Shown one piece after another: positions 44,093 through 53,975 of a stretch of DNA of 64,000 nt. Position numbers and translations under genes: made by a program. The stretch comes from UBA6398 sp963644855 (GTDB taxonomy: Bacteria; Bacteroidota; Bacteroidia; Bacteroidales; Bacteroidaceae): the NCBI GenBank assembly GCA_963644855.1, contig CAVIQL010000009.1, positions 1 through 64,000 on the forward strand, written 5' to 3'. The notes below the pieces were generated by a model. It had not been told where the DNA came from, searched no databases, and saw nothing but the letters and a program-made list of their open reading frames with translations. Numbering within the stretch: the first letter of the stretch is position 1; the number at the start of each line of letters is the position of its first letter.

Positions 44093-44395
44093 GTAAACCT
44101 TATATATTAACCAAGACTTTTTTTGACTTTTTCAGTATATATCGCGAAAAAATAATCGTTTTGCCCTTTTTCGTACCCTGCGAGATTGCAAAACAAGCTT
44201 TGCTTTTTTGCCGTTTTGAGCGTTTTTGCGTTTGGCGTAACAGATAGTTTATTAAAAGAAACTAACTTTTATGGCGGAATGCTTTGTGGAATGTGCCGAT
44301 TACGCAAAACGGTCGGAAGTTTTGCTATCTGCAATGGTCAATGTCATGATTTTTGCAGCTGGATAACCATGCAGAAAAACCACCATAAAACTATG

Positions 44396-44482
44396 GAAAA
44401 ATAATGTCTGATATTATTTAAAAAAGGTCCGATATTATTTAAAAAATGTCTGACATTGTTTTTACGATATCCTATGTTGAAA
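44396..44482. repeat. 21-bp dyad element, copy 12
   Basis: The units GTCTGATATT, GTCCGATATT (variant left arm) and GTCTGACATT lie at 21-bp spacing, then the flank TTTTTACGATATCCTATGTTG. It lies 70 bases after the priA stop codon. Confidence 0.93.
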
Positions 44483-44550
44483 AAACCGCGTTGTGATGCG
44501 TGTTTGGAGATACTGGAAATAGAGGCGGTTTTGCCGCATATTGCGGGGAT

Positions 44551-47019
44551 TTAAATGGGGTCGGCGTCGAAGAAGATGTTTACGCGAAATTCGGTGCGTA
44601 TTGTTGCGGCGCTGTCGCGCAGAAATTTTCTTACGGCAAAGGTGGAGGCGCTGAGGGGAACCTTTAGCATTATCTGGCGAATGTATTCGGATTTCACACG
44701 ACTTACCGGCGGATTGGCGGGACCGAGCATGTTGTCGCCAAAGGTGGGACTGAGTTTTTGGGCAAGGGCTCGCGCGGCGTCGTCGGCGCGACCAAGATAG
44801 CGGCTCTTAACGAAGATGTATATCAAACGGCATAGGGGCGGAAAGTTAAACAGTTCGCGCTCCTGCATTTGGGCTTCATACATGCCGATATAGTTGTTTT
44901 TCACTACAAGGTCAATAAGTTCGGCGTCGGGTTGCGCTGTTTGCAAAACCACTATGCCGCGTGTTTTTCTCCGTCCCGCTCTTCCCGCAACCTGCGACAG
45001 CATTTGAAACGCGCGCTCGTGGCTTCGGAAATCTGGAACGTTCATGGCGGTGTCGGCATTAAGTATTCCCACCACTTTTACATGGTCGAAATCCAATCCT
45101 TTCGAGACCATTTGTGTGCCTATAAGCACATCGGTTTTGCCGTTGCGGAAAGCCGACAAAATTTCATCGTATGAGTTTCTTCCACGTGTGGTATCGAGGT
45201 CGAGACGGGCAGTTCTTGCTTCGGGAAATTCCTTTCTTACGTCGGCTTCCACCTGTTCTGTGCCGATGCCATGGTCGGAGAGATGAGTGCCGCCGCATTT
45301 GGGGCATTTTTCGGGCACCTTGTAGTTTGCGCCGCAGTAGTGGCACGAAAGTTTGTTGGATATCTTGTGGTAGGTGAGGCTTACATCGCATTTTTCACAC
45401 CTTGGTATCCAACCGCAATCACTACATTCGAGAAAAGATGCGTAGCCTCGGCGGTTTTGAAAGAGGATTACTTGCTGATGCGCCTCGAATGCCTTTTGCA
45501 TTTCCTCGATGAGCTCGGGCGAAAGCGAGGTTTTCATCATTTTTTTTCGGCGCAATTCTTTCACGTTTTCTACCTTGATTTCGGGCAATAGCACATCGCC
45601 AAACCTTTCGCCCAATGTTACGAGCGAATATTTGCCAGCCTTGGCATTATAATAGCTTTCGAGGCTCGGCGTTGCAGTTCCAAGCAGAGTTTTTGCCCCT
45701 TGCATTGAGGCAAGAACGATTGCCGCATCGCGGGCGTTGTATCTCGGCGCGGGTTCTTCCTGCTTGTACGACGGTTCATGCTCTTCGTCAACGATTACAA
45801 GCCCGAGATTTTTGTGGGGAAGAAACAATGAGCTTCTCACTCCCACTATAAGGCGGTAGGGATTTGACGACGCTTGTTTTTTCCAAATTTCCACACGTTC
45901 GTTGTCGGGAAATTTTGAATGGTAAACGCCCATCGTGTCGCCGAAAAACAATTGCAGACGATTGGTGATTTGTGTGGTGAGCGCAATCTCGGGCAGCAGG
46001 TAGAGCACACTGCGTCCTGCGGCAAGAGCACGCGCTATGAGATGAATGTAAATCTCTGTTTTTCCGCTCGAAGTTACTCCGTGGAGCAGACAAACCTCTT
46101 TTGTGGCAAACGATGCCGCAATGGCATCATACGCTTCGCGTTGTGCCTTCGACAATGGCTGGGGAGGAATACACGCTGTGCCGGAAGTTTTTAAGCGGCT
46201 CGTATCCACTTTCAACGATTGCAGTATGCCCTTCTTGCGAAGTTCGGCAAGAATAGCGCTATTGCAGTTGGCGTTGCATAGCAAAGCCGTTTGGGAAACG
46301 GGACGAAGAATATTGCGGTTTTTGAGTCTCACGGCAGCGGTGGCAGAACTCATCTCAAGATATTTTTCAAGCAACTTGAGTTGTGCCGGTGCTTTTTTGA
46401 GCAGTTCTTTTGCCGCATCGATTTTTTTCTCTCCAAAAAAATCAGGTGCAAGTTCCACACGCGTTTCGCGGCGTGCCTTGTATTTTGAACCGACAACCTC
46501 GCAAGTTCTCACAACCTCCTTGTCGTAGAGCGCACGTATGGTTGCCATTAAATTGCCGCGCCTTGTTTTTTTCTCGATGGCGCTTATGCTCATCTTTCCG
46601 TCGAGCCTCAGCAATTCTACGATGGTTTTTTCTTGTGGCGTGAGCGGTGAATTTCCATCGTCATCGTCATTGAGCGAAACGATACTCTCGCTCGCAAGTT
46701 TCATTCCCGCAGGCATTGCCGCCGTCATCACTTCTCCTTCGGAACACATGTAATATCCGGCAATCCATTTCCAGAAATCAATTTGCGATTGAGTAACCAC
46801 GGGCGCATTGTCTACCACTTCGAGCAGAGGTTTTACCTCGATGTTTGGCGCAGGCGGGGTGTCGTGAACACGCACTACGATTGCCGAATATTTTTTGCGC
46901 GTTCCAAACTCAACAACCACGCGTTTACCTGCCACAACAGTCCTTTCCATCTCGGTAGGAATGCTGTAGGTGAAGCGCGCGTCCAATGGAACGGGCACAA
47001 TAACGTCGGCAAATTTCAT
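44551..47019 (-). CDS. priA: Primosomal replication restart helicase PriA
   Basis: The 822-residue helicase reloads the replisome at stalled forks. Residues 1-100 are the DNA-binding domain (FADVIVPVPLDARFTYSIP). Walker A LLHGVTSSGKTEIYIHL is near residue 315 and VIVDEEHEPSYKQEEP near 410. Zinc-binding Cys clusters follow at about 530-575 (CSDCGWIPRCEKCD, CHYCGANY, CPKCGG). The helicase C part is GTQMVSKGLDFDHV near 640. It is 51 bases downstream of nadB in the same direction and may be co-transcribed. Confidence 0.97.
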   Translation of the reverse strand: MKFADVIVPVPLDARFTYSIPTEMERTVVAGKRVVVEFGTRKKYSAIVVRVHDTPPAPNIEVKPLLEVVDNAPVVTQSQIDFWKWIAGYYMCSEGEVMTAAMPAGMKLASESIVSLNDDDDGNSPLTPQEKTIVELLRLDGKMSISAIEKKTRRGNLMATIRALYDKEVVRTCEVVGSKYKARRETRVELAPDFFGEKKIDAAKELLKKAPAQLKLLEKYLEMSSATAAVRLKNRNILRPVSQTALLCNANCNSAILAELRKKGILQSLKVDTSRLKTSGTACIPPQPLSKAQREAYDAIAASFATKEVCLLHGVTSSGKTEIYIHLIARALAAGRSVLYLLPEIALTTQITNRLQLFFGDTMGVYHSKFPDNERVEIWKKQASSNPYRLIVGVRSSLFLPHKNLGLVIVDEEHEPSYKQEEPAPRYNARDAAIVLASMQGAKTLLGTATPSLESYYNAKAGKYSLVTLGERFGDVLLPEIKVENVKELRRKKMMKTSLSPELIEEMQKAFEAHQQVILFQNRRGYASFLECSDCGWIPRCEKCDVSLTYHKISNKLSCHYCGANYKVPEKCPKCGGTHLSDHGIGTEQVEADVRKEFPEARTARLDLDTTRGRNSYDEILSAFRNGKTDVLIGTQMVSKGLDFDHVKVVGILNADTAMNVPDFRSHERAFQMLSQVAGRAGRRKTRGIVVLQTAQPDAELIDLVVKNNYIGMYEAQMQERELFNFPPLCRLIYIFVKSRYLGRADDAARALAQKLSPTFGDNMLGPANPPVSRVKSEYIRQIMLKVPLSASTFAVRKFLRDSAATIRTEFRVNIFFDADPI

Positions 47020-47070
47020 TCGCTGGTATATTGGCGCTCCTGTTTGCGATGAAGGAAAAACGCTAAGCCT

Positions 47071-48660
47071 TTAGTTTTGGTCGTAAGCGTGTTTGGGATA
47101 ATCAACAGTGTAGTGTAACCCGCGACTTTCCTTTCTTTCTATCGCCATGCGGGTAATCAGGTAGCCAACGTTTATCATGTTTCGCAATTCACATATATCT
47201 CGTGTGGCTTTTACCCGTTTAAAAAGTTCTTCTGTCTCTTCATAAAGTAAATCCAAACGCGTCCAAGCACGATGCAAACGGAGATTGGAACGAACAATAC
47301 CCACGTAGTTTGACATTGTTTGCCCTACTTCTTTCACGTCTTGGGCTATCAAAACTTTTTCCTCGTTTGTCATTGTTCCGGTGTCGTTCCATTCCGGAAC
47401 TTTTTCGTTGAATGAATACTCTTTTATGTGCTCAAGGCTATGATTTGCTGCGGCTTTGGCATAAACAACTGCCTCGATTAGCGAATTGCTCGCGAGACGG
47501 TTGCCGCCATGTAGCCCGGTGCACGAACATTCTCCCACAGCATAAAGACGATGTATGGAAGAGCAGGCGTTGTAGTCCACTAAAATTCCCCCGCAAAGGT
47601 AATGGGCGCAAGGAGCTACGGGAATGTAATCTTTTGTTATGTCGATGCCAATCGAAAGACACTTCTTGTAGATATTCGGAAAGTGTTTTTTTGTTTCTTC
47701 GGGGTCTTTGTATGTAACATCAAGGCAAACGTGGTCGAGACCATGTATTTTCATTTCGTGATCTATGGCTCTCGCCACAATATCTCGGGGCGCGAGTGAA
47801 AGACGTTTGTCGTATTTTTGCATGAATTCCTCTCCGTTTGGAAGTTTCAGTATACCTCCGTAACCGCGCATGGCTTCGGTGATAAGAAATGCGGGGTGTG
47901 TTTCTCCATGATGGAACAAAGCGGTGGGATGAAACTGGATAAATTCCATATCTTTCACGGTTGCTTTTGCGCGATATGCCATTGCAATTCCGTCGCCGGT
48001 TGCTATGTTGGGATTGGTAGTTGTTGCATAAACGGCGCCAACGCCTCCGGTGGCGAGCACAGTTACTTTTGAAAGAAAAGTGTCGATTTTCTTTGTGTCG
48101 GGGTCGAGTACATAAGCGCCATAGCATTCTATATCGGGAGTACGGCGTGTTACTTCGATGCCCAGGTGATGCTGTGTGATTATTTCAACGGCGAAATGAT
48201 TTTCGAGCACACATATATTTGGTTCGTTTTTTATGGCTTCGATTAGTCCGCGTTGTATTTCAAATCCAGTATCGTCTGCGTGATGGAGAATGCGAAATTC
48301 GGAATGTCCGCCCTCGCGGTGCAAATCAAAAGAGCCATCGTTTTTTTTGTCGAAGTTCACTCCGTTTTCAACGAGGAACTTTATGCCTTCGGGTGCGCCT
48401 TTTACTACTTGTTCCACGGCACGAGGGTCGCTTATGTAGTCGCCGGCAATCATTGTGTCTTTTATGTGCTTTTCGAAATTGTCGAGTTCCAAGTTTGTTA
48501 CCGATGCCACGCCGCCTTGTGCTTTTGCGGTGTTGGCTTCTTCGAGTGTGGTTTTACATACGAGTGCCACTTTGCCTTTTCCGCTTCGTGCCACCTGCAA
48601 AGCGTAGCTCATTCCTGCGACACCGGAGCCTATTATCAAGAAATCAAATTTGCGGATCAT
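47071..48660 (-). CDS. nadB: L-aspartate oxidase
   Basis: The 529-residue FAD enzyme makes iminoaspartate for NAD synthesis. FAD motif DFLIIGSGVAGMSYAL is at the N-terminus. HREGGHSEFRILHHADDTG near 120 and GECSCTGLHGGNRLASNSL near 350-370 mark NadB rather than the SdhA/FrdA flavoproteins. In anaerobes the oxidant may be fumarate. The start is ATG 48660, since the upstream in-frame TTG at 48687 lies inside the promoter box. NadA and NadC genes are not in the window. Confidence 0.95.
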   Translation of the reverse strand: MIRKFDFLIIGSGVAGMSYALQVARSGKGKVALVCKTTLEEANTAKAQGGVASVTNLELDNFEKHIKDTMIAGDYISDPRAVEQVVKGAPEGIKFLVENGVNFDKKNDGSFDLHREGGHSEFRILHHADDTGFEIQRGLIEAIKNEPNICVLENHFAVEIITQHHLGIEVTRRTPDIECYGAYVLDPDTKKIDTFLSKVTVLATGGVGAVYATTTNPNIATGDGIAMAYRAKATVKDMEFIQFHPTALFHHGETHPAFLITEAMRGYGGILKLPNGEEFMQKYDKRLSLAPRDIVARAIDHEMKIHGLDHVCLDVTYKDPEETKKHFPNIYKKCLSIGIDITKDYIPVAPCAHYLCGGILVDYNACSSIHRLYAVGECSCTGLHGGNRLASNSLIEAVVYAKAAANHSLEHIKEYSFNEKVPEWNDTGTMTNEEKVLIAQDVKEVGQTMSNYVGIVRSNLRLHRAWTRLDLLYEETEELFKRVKATRDICELRNMINVGYLITRMAIERKESRGLHYTVDYPKHAYDQN

Positions 48661-48684
48661 GATTGTCTTTATTTTAAATTGATA

Positions 48685-48692
48685 CAAAGCTA
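48685..48692 (-). promoter_or_regulatory. -7 box for nadB
   Basis: TAGCTTTG on the minus strand, 24 bases before ATG 48660. The divergent dacB promoter lies 160 bases away. Confidence 0.6.
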
Positions 48693-48850
48693 CTGATTTT
48701 TGGCCTTTCCAAAAGATTTTGCCTTTCTAAAAAGCGCGTAATTTGTTCCTTGGGCTTCAAAATTGAATATGGCTTTTGCATTGGCGCATGTTTTGGGCGC
48801 AACAAGGGCAATGCTTCGGGGACATGCGGTTATAGCTTGCGGAAAATTAG

Positions 48851-48858
48851 TAATTTTG
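48851..48858 (+). promoter_or_regulatory. -7 box for dacB, almost touching the start codon
   Basis: TAATTTTG ends only 7 bases before the ATG at 48866, so the transcript may have almost no leader. Confidence 0.55.
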
Positions 48859-48865
48859 CGTGCAA

Positions 48866-50146
48866 ATGATACTTAGACACATTATTTTAGGCTTACTTAT
48901 GCTTGCGCCGGCGCTTTGTGCCAATGCGCAGGTAACTGTTGTTTCTGCAAATGCCGATTCGGCTATTGTGGAAGTTAATAATGATACGATTGTTGCAGAG
49001 AAAGATTCTGTGGTTGCGGCTGGCGATTCGCTTTTGCCGTGGGTGCAGAGGGTGAGAGCGCGTATCGACAAGCTGTTGTCCGACCCTATGTTTACCACTT
49101 CGTTTGTGGGAATGTGTGTTTACGACATCACAGCCGATTCTATGGTTTATGCCAAGGATATTAAGCAAACCATGCGTCCGGCGAGCACGGAAAAAGTGCT
49201 CACTGCCATAACTGCGTTGCAGCAGCTCGGAGGTTCGTATCGTTTTGAAACGTCGCTTTATTCCGAAGGTGCGGTAGAGGATTCCGTGCTTAAGGGAAAC
49301 ATTTACATCAAGGGCGGCATGGATCCGATGTTTGGGCACGACGACATGCGCGCATTTGCTGCTGCCATAAAGGGTTTGGGCATCGACAGCATTGCGGGCG
49401 ATGTGCGTATCGACGTATGCATCAAAGATACTTTGAAATGGGGCAGCGGCTGGTGTTGGGACGATGATATGACTCCGCTGCGCGCTTTGCTTTATAATGG
49501 ATGCGACAAATTTATGCCCGAGTTTTATAATGCGCTTGAGGAGCAGGGAGTGAAGGCTTCCACGAACTTTGTGGTGAAAAAGGTGAGCGATGCAAGTGCT
49601 GCCAAATGCGTGATTACTCGCTACCATACCATTGACCAAATACTTATGCCCATGCTTAAAGAGAGCAACAACACTTATGCCGAAGCTCTATTTTATCAAC
49701 TTGGGGCGCAAGACAAACGTGATTATGCCGGTGCAAAATATTCTGCCGCCAAGGTCAAGGCTATGATTTCGCGCATGGGACTTGATGCGTCGCGATATGT
49801 GGTGGCAGACGGAAGTGGTGTGTCGCTATACAATTATGCTTCGCCCGAATTGTTGTTGAAAGCGTTGCTCTACGCCCGTTCGCGCTCAAATATTTACGAC
49901 CATCTGTATCCCGCGCTGCCGGTTGCGGGAGTGGACGGAACGCTCGGGAGAAGAATGCGCGGAACTGCGGCGCAATATAACGTGCATGCCAAGACCGGAA
50001 CGCTCGAAGGCGTGATAACTCTTGCGGGATATGCCAAATCGCCCGAGGAACACGAATTGGCGTTTGCGATATTCAACCAGGGAATTTTGCACGACCGCAA
50101 TGCGCGCAATTTTCAAGACCGCGTTTGCAGGGCAATAACAGAATAA
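48866..50146 (+). CDS. dacB: D-alanyl-D-alanine carboxypeptidase/endopeptidase (PBP4, S13 family)
   Basis: The 426-residue periplasmic enzyme trims or cuts peptidoglycan cross-links. A signal peptide ends near ALCANAQ. Active-site motifs are SxxK in RPASTEKVLTA near residue 106, SxN in KESNNTYAEALF near 270, and KTG in HAKTGTLEG near 373. Length is typical for Bacteroidetes PBP4. I chose ATG 48866 over GTG 48860 because of promoter position. Both keep the signal peptide. A strong terminator follows. Confidence 0.95.
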   Translation: MILRHIILGLLMLAPALCANAQVTVVSANADSAIVEVNNDTIVAEKDSVVAAGDSLLPWVQRVRARIDKLLSDPMFTTSFVGMCVYDITADSMVYAKDIKQTMRPASTEKVLTAITALQQLGGSYRFETSLYSEGAVEDSVLKGNIYIKGGMDPMFGHDDMRAFAAAIKGLGIDSIAGDVRIDVCIKDTLKWGSGWCWDDDMTPLRALLYNGCDKFMPEFYNALEEQGVKASTNFVVKKVSDASAAKCVITRYHTIDQILMPMLKESNNTYAEALFYQLGAQDKRDYAGAKYSAAKVKAMISRMGLDASRYVVADGSGVSLYNYASPELLLKALLYARSRSNIYDHLYPALPVAGVDGTLGRRMRGTAAQYNVHAKTGTLEGVITLAGYAKSPEEHELAFAIFNQGILHDRNARNFQDRVCRAITE

Positions 50147-50174
50147 TAAAATTCCCCGTTTGAGATTAATCATA

Positions 50175-50210
50175 AAAAGGACGTTTGCGCATGCAGCGTC
50201 CTTTTGTTTT
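50175..50210 (+). terminator. Rho-independent terminator of dacB
   Basis: AAAAGGACG pairs with CGTCCTTTT, with a small inner stem, followed by GTTTTT. Confidence 0.85.
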
Positions 50211-50227
50211 TCCCCTTTCGCCACATT

Positions 50228-50316
50228 GCAAAAACAATAAGGCATCTTGTAAAAATAATGTCAGACATTATTTGAAAAAGGTCGGATATTGTTTAAAAAA
50301 TATCGGTTATTGTTTT
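50228..50316. repeat. 21-bp dyad element, copy 13
   Basis: The flank AATAAGGCATCTTGTAAAAA is followed by units GTCAGACATT, GTCGGATATT (variant left arm) and ATCGGTTATT at 21-bp spacing. It lies between terminators of two convergent genes, dacB and the GH3 gene. Confidence 0.92.
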
Positions 50317-50410
50317 GCTCCTTTTTGCAACCATTTTTCCGGCAGGGCTTTTCTATTGTATTTCAGATGGTTGTGGAGAATTTGCCAAGTATGCCAAAAA
50401 TCCTTCGAAA

Positions 50411-50447
50411 AACAAAAAATCCGGCGCATCAAATGTGCACCGGATTT
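50411..50447 (-). terminator. Rho-independent terminator of the GH3 gene
   Basis: On the minus strand AAATCCGG pairs with CCGGATTT, with an inner GCA/TGC stem, followed by TTTTTTGTTTTT. Confidence 0.88.
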
Positions 50448-50482
50448 ATGCGTTTCACGCTTCGAGTAGAAACCGTTTGGTA

Positions 50483-52777
50483 TTAATTGAGCGTGAGATT
50501 TTTTGTCTGAACATCGTTGCTGTTAGGGCCAACCATGATTTCGAAATCACCAGGCTCGCTCACGAATTGCAGATCGGCGTTGTAGAATTTCAGCATCGAC
50601 TCGTTGATTTCAAAATCAACCTTTTTGCTTTCGCCAGCCTCCAAGTGTATGCGTTTGAAGCCTTTCAACTCTTTTACGGGGCGAATTATCGAAGCTGCGA
50701 TGTCGTGAATGTAAAGCTGCACAACCTCATCTCCGGCGCGTTTGCCCGTATTTGTAACAGTGAGCGACGCAGTAATTTTGCCGTCTTTGCCCATGGAGTT
50801 TGCGCTCAACGAGAGTTCGCCATACTTATACGTGGTATAGCTCATTCCATAACCAAAAGGATATGCCGGAGCCATGGTAACGTCCATATAGTTCTGGCTA
50901 TATTTTATAAACTTCGACTCGGGGGCAACGGGACGTCCGCTACGATAACGCGCATATGTAAGTGGCAGTTGACCGGTAACCTGCGGAAAAGTAGTGGTAA
51001 GCTTTCCGCTCGGATTTCTGTCGCCAAACACCACATCGGCAATGGCGTGAGCAGCTTCGGTTCCGCCAAACCATGTTTCTACAATCACCGGAGCATTAGC
51101 TTTCTCCCAACGCATGGCAACCGGACGCCCAGTAAGGTAAAGAAGAACCACCGGTTTGCCCGTTTTAAGAAGGGCTTTGTAAAGATCGCGCTGCACGTCT
51201 GGCATTTCCAGGTCAGTGCGGCTCTGACTTTCACCTGTCATATCGGTAAGTTCCCCAAGCGTTGCAATCACAACGTCGCTATTCTTTGCCACATTCACCG
51301 CTTCGTTTATCATCTCCTCGGCAGAACGTGAATCGCGCCCTACGTCGAAATTTTGAATTTGTCCCGCAGCCTCGTAATCAGGATTGGCAAAAACATTACT
51401 GCCACGCGCATAAGACACTTCGCCATTGTTTCCAACAGCTTCTTTTATGGCATCGAAAATACTGAGGTTGGGTTGTGTAGAACCGTTACCCGTCCAACAA
51501 CCATAAAGATTGCGTCCCGCTTTGGCAAGAGGTCCTATCACAGCAATCTTACCTTGTTTTTGAAGCGGCAATACGTTTCCATCGTTTTTGAGAAGCACGA
51601 TGCTTTCTCCGGCAAGTTCGCGCGCAAGTTCGAGAAACTCTTTTTTGCGCACCGCAGTAGTAACTTCTTTTTCGGAATGTCCGCGATAAGCATCTTCAAA
51701 AAGACCAAGTTCCCACTTAGCTTCGAGCACGCGACGACAAAGAGTGTTTACAGTTTCTTCGCTAACCTTTCCGTCGTTCACAAGTTTCTTCAAATTTTTC
51801 AGATAAGCCTGCGAACACATATCAATGTCAATTCCCGCTTTTGCGGCAAGCTCCGCGCAACGTTCTTGATTGTCTATTCCGTGAGTGGTCATCTCTGCAA
51901 TTCCGTTGTAGTCGGTTACGGTAAATCCCTTAAAGCCCCATTTTTTGCGCAGCACGTCGTCCATAAGCCATTTATTGCCCGAAGCAGGCATGAAGTCGAT
52001 AACATTGAACGACGACATCACACTTCTTACACCCGCTTCCACGGCTGCTTGATAGGGCAACATATATTCGTTGAACATTCTCACTTTACTCATGTCGACA
52101 AAGTTGTAGTCGAGTCCCGATTCTACGGCGCCGTAGAGAGCGTAATGCTTAAGACATGCAGCGATATCGGTGTTTTTTGTCATATCTTCCTGATAGCCGT
52201 AAACAAGACTTTTGGCAATGCACGCACTAAGGAAAGGATCTTCTCCGTTACCCTCGGCAATACGTCCCCAACGCCCGTCGTGTGCCACGTCTACCATGGG
52301 AGAATAAGTCCAATTGATTCCGTAGGCCGAAGCTTCGATTGCGGCTACGCGGGCTGCCTTTCTTACGAGTGTGGTGTCCCAGGAGCAAGATTGGGCAAGG
52401 GGTATGGGAAATATTGTGCGAAATCCGTGAATAACGTCAAGCCCTACAAGAAGGGGAATTTTGAGTCTTGATTCGTTGACAGCCAATTTCTGCATCGAGC
52501 GGATTGCTTTTGGGTCGCTTACGTTGAGTATCGAACCTACGAGTCCTTTTTTGATATCGCCGTAAAGGTCTGTTTCTTCCGAGATGCCGGTTGTCATTCC
52601 GTGTCCGTCGGGCAATACAAGTTGTCCAATCTTTTCGTCGAGAGTCATCTGGCTCATTAAATTGCTGATAAACTCTTCTTTCGAAACCTTGATCTTTTTT
52701 GCTTTGTCGCGTGCGCCGAATGATGGTGCAGCAAGCAGAGCGCAGAGAGCCAAGGTGGTTATCTTTCCTAATTTCAT
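50483..52777 (-). CDS. bglX: Glycoside hydrolase family 3, beta-glucosidase-like
   Basis: The 764-residue exported enzyme has a signal peptide (LCALLAAPSFGA). The N-terminal TIM barrel holds PLLVGLDVIHGFRTIFPIP near 110 and the nucleophile Asp in FTVTDYNGIAEM near 285. The second domain holds IAVIGPLAKAGRNLYGCWTGNG near 410. The C-terminal fibronectin-like domain (ASLTVTNTGKRAGDEVVQLYI) is complete. Architecture and length match periplasmic BglX. It releases terminal beta-linked glucose or related sugars from oligosaccharides; exact specificity is not certain. It is a single gene, downstream of ansA in the opposite sense of reading order but on the same strand. Confidence 0.93.
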   Translation of the reverse strand: MKLGKITTLALCALLAAPSFGARDKAKKIKVSKEEFISNLMSQMTLDEKIGQLVLPDGHGMTTGISEETDLYGDIKKGLVGSILNVSDPKAIRSMQKLAVNESRLKIPLLVGLDVIHGFRTIFPIPLAQSCSWDTTLVRKAARVAAIEASAYGINWTYSPMVDVAHDGRWGRIAEGNGEDPFLSACIAKSLVYGYQEDMTKNTDIAACLKHYALYGAVESGLDYNFVDMSKVRMFNEYMLPYQAAVEAGVRSVMSSFNVIDFMPASGNKWLMDDVLRKKWGFKGFTVTDYNGIAEMTTHGIDNQERCAELAAKAGIDIDMCSQAYLKNLKKLVNDGKVSEETVNTLCRRVLEAKWELGLFEDAYRGHSEKEVTTAVRKKEFLELARELAGESIVLLKNDGNVLPLQKQGKIAVIGPLAKAGRNLYGCWTGNGSTQPNLSIFDAIKEAVGNNGEVSYARGSNVFANPDYEAAGQIQNFDVGRDSRSAEEMINEAVNVAKNSDVVIATLGELTDMTGESQSRTDLEMPDVQRDLYKALLKTGKPVVLLYLTGRPVAMRWEKANAPVIVETWFGGTEAAHAIADVVFGDRNPSGKLTTTFPQVTGQLPLTYARYRSGRPVAPESKFIKYSQNYMDVTMAPAYPFGYGMSYTTYKYGELSLSANSMGKDGKITASLTVTNTGKRAGDEVVQLYIHDIAASIIRPVKELKGFKRIHLEAGESKKVDFEINESMLKFYNADLQFVSEPGDFEIMVGPNSNDVQTKNLTLN

Positions 52778-52811
52778 ACTTTTTATTTTGATTTTAATTG
52801 ATTATATCTTG

Positions 52812-52819
52812 CAAAGTTA
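52812..52819 (-). promoter_or_regulatory. -7 box for the GH3 gene
   Basis: TAACTTTG on the minus strand, 34 bases before the ATG at 52777. Confidence 0.6.
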
Positions 52820-52863
52820 GCAAAATGTTTGCAAGCGAATGGTTTCTTTGCTGTGGCGAGGGG

Positions 52864-52907
52864 TATAAAAACAACGTTCCCCGCAACTTGTAGCGGTTGC
52901 GGGGAAC
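52864..52907 (-). terminator. Rho-independent terminator of the asparaginase gene
   Basis: A perfect 12-bp stem (GTTCCCCGCAAC) with an 8-base loop is followed on the minus strand by GTTTTTATA. It starts 18 bases after the stop codon. Confidence 0.9.
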
Positions 52908-52924
52908 ATGGTTGCGGTGAAGTC

Positions 52925-53971
52925 TCATCTTATGGTTATTTCGCCCCTTAGATCGCAATTCATATAGTGGCGTATTTTTTCTACCGGCAGATTGTGTCCG
53001 AGCAAGAACATGAGTTTGGCAATCGTGCTCTCGAGAGTGGCATCGTGTCCATTGACAACGCCTGTTTCGAGTAGCTGCAAACCTGTGAGATATCGGTTCA
53101 TTTCTATCCACCCTTCGCTGCATTGCGAAACATTTACCACGATTATTCCGCGTTGTTCGGCTTCTTTGAGCAATTCTATGAGCCATTTTTTCTGTGGTGC
53201 GTTTCCGGCTCCATAAGTACGGAGCACTACGGCGCGTAAACCGGGAATATTTACTATCGAAGAAATTATTTCGCGGCGTATACCAGGAAAAAGTGTGATT
53301 ACCACAACATTGCTGTCCATCACATAGTGTGGCTTGAATACATTGTCCTTTGCCGGGCGGCGGATAACCGAGTCGTTGTATTTAACGTGTATTCCGGCGT
53401 GGGCAAGCCAGGGAAAGTTGAAGGAACGAAAGGCATTGAATCCTTCGGCATTGATTTTCGTGGTGCGGTTGCCGCGTAGCAGGCGGTTTTCGAAGAATAT
53501 GCACACTTCGGGAACCATTGCGTTGCCGTTTTCGTCTTTTGCCGCAGCTATCTCGATTGAGGTGAGAAGGTTTTCACGCCCATCGGTGCGTATCACACTT
53601 ATTGGAAGTTGCGAACCAGTAAGTATTACGGGTTTGGTAAGCCCTTCGAGCATAAAACTTAGGGCTGATGCAGTGTACGACATGGTATCTGTGCCGTGTA
53701 ATACCACGAAACCGTCGTAGGTGTCATAGTTTTCGGCAATCACTTTTACTATTGCGGCCCAGTTTGAAGGCTCCATGTCGCTCGAATCTATGGGAGGATT
53801 AAAAGCATACGAGTGAATGTTGTAGTCAAAGTCCTCCAATTCGGGAATCCATCGGCGCACGTGTCCGAAATCGTAGCTTTCGAGCGCACCGGTGCGGCGA
53901 TTTTCAATCATTCCTATTGTTCCGCCAGTATAGATAATGAGTATGGTGGCAGATGTGTTGATTTCCTTCAT
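52925..53971 (-). CDS. ansA: L-asparaginase, type I
   Basis: The 348-residue cytosolic enzyme splits asparagine into aspartate and ammonia. The first catalytic Thr is in IIYTGGTIGMIEN near residue 16 and the second in VLHGTDTMSYTASAL near 92, with LTGSQLPI following. There is no signal peptide, consistent with type I. The promoter box ends only 4 bases before this ATG. The next in-frame Met lies after the first catalytic Thr, so this start must be right and the mRNA is probably leaderless. Confidence 0.95.
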   Translation of the reverse strand: MKEINTSATILIIYTGGTIGMIENRRTGALESYDFGHVRRWIPELEDFDYNIHSYAFNPPIDSSDMEPSNWAAIVKVIAENYDTYDGFVVLHGTDTMSYTASALSFMLEGLTKPVILTGSQLPISVIRTDGRENLLTSIEIAAAKDENGNAMVPEVCIFFENRLLRGNRTTKINAEGFNAFRSFNFPWLAHAGIHVKYNDSVIRRPAKDNVFKPHYVMDSNVVVITLFPGIRREIISSIVNIPGLRAVVLRTYGAGNAPQKKWLIELLKEAEQRGIIVVNVSQCSEGWIEMNRYLTGLQLLETGVVNGHDATLESTIAKLMFLLGHNLPVEKIRHYMNCDLRGEITIR

Positions 53972-53975
53972 GCTG

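Noticed and set aside
44186..44404. Possible 72-residue small protein between the surface protein gene and priA
   Set aside because: No promoter, ribosome site or recognisable domain, and it runs into dyad element copy 12.
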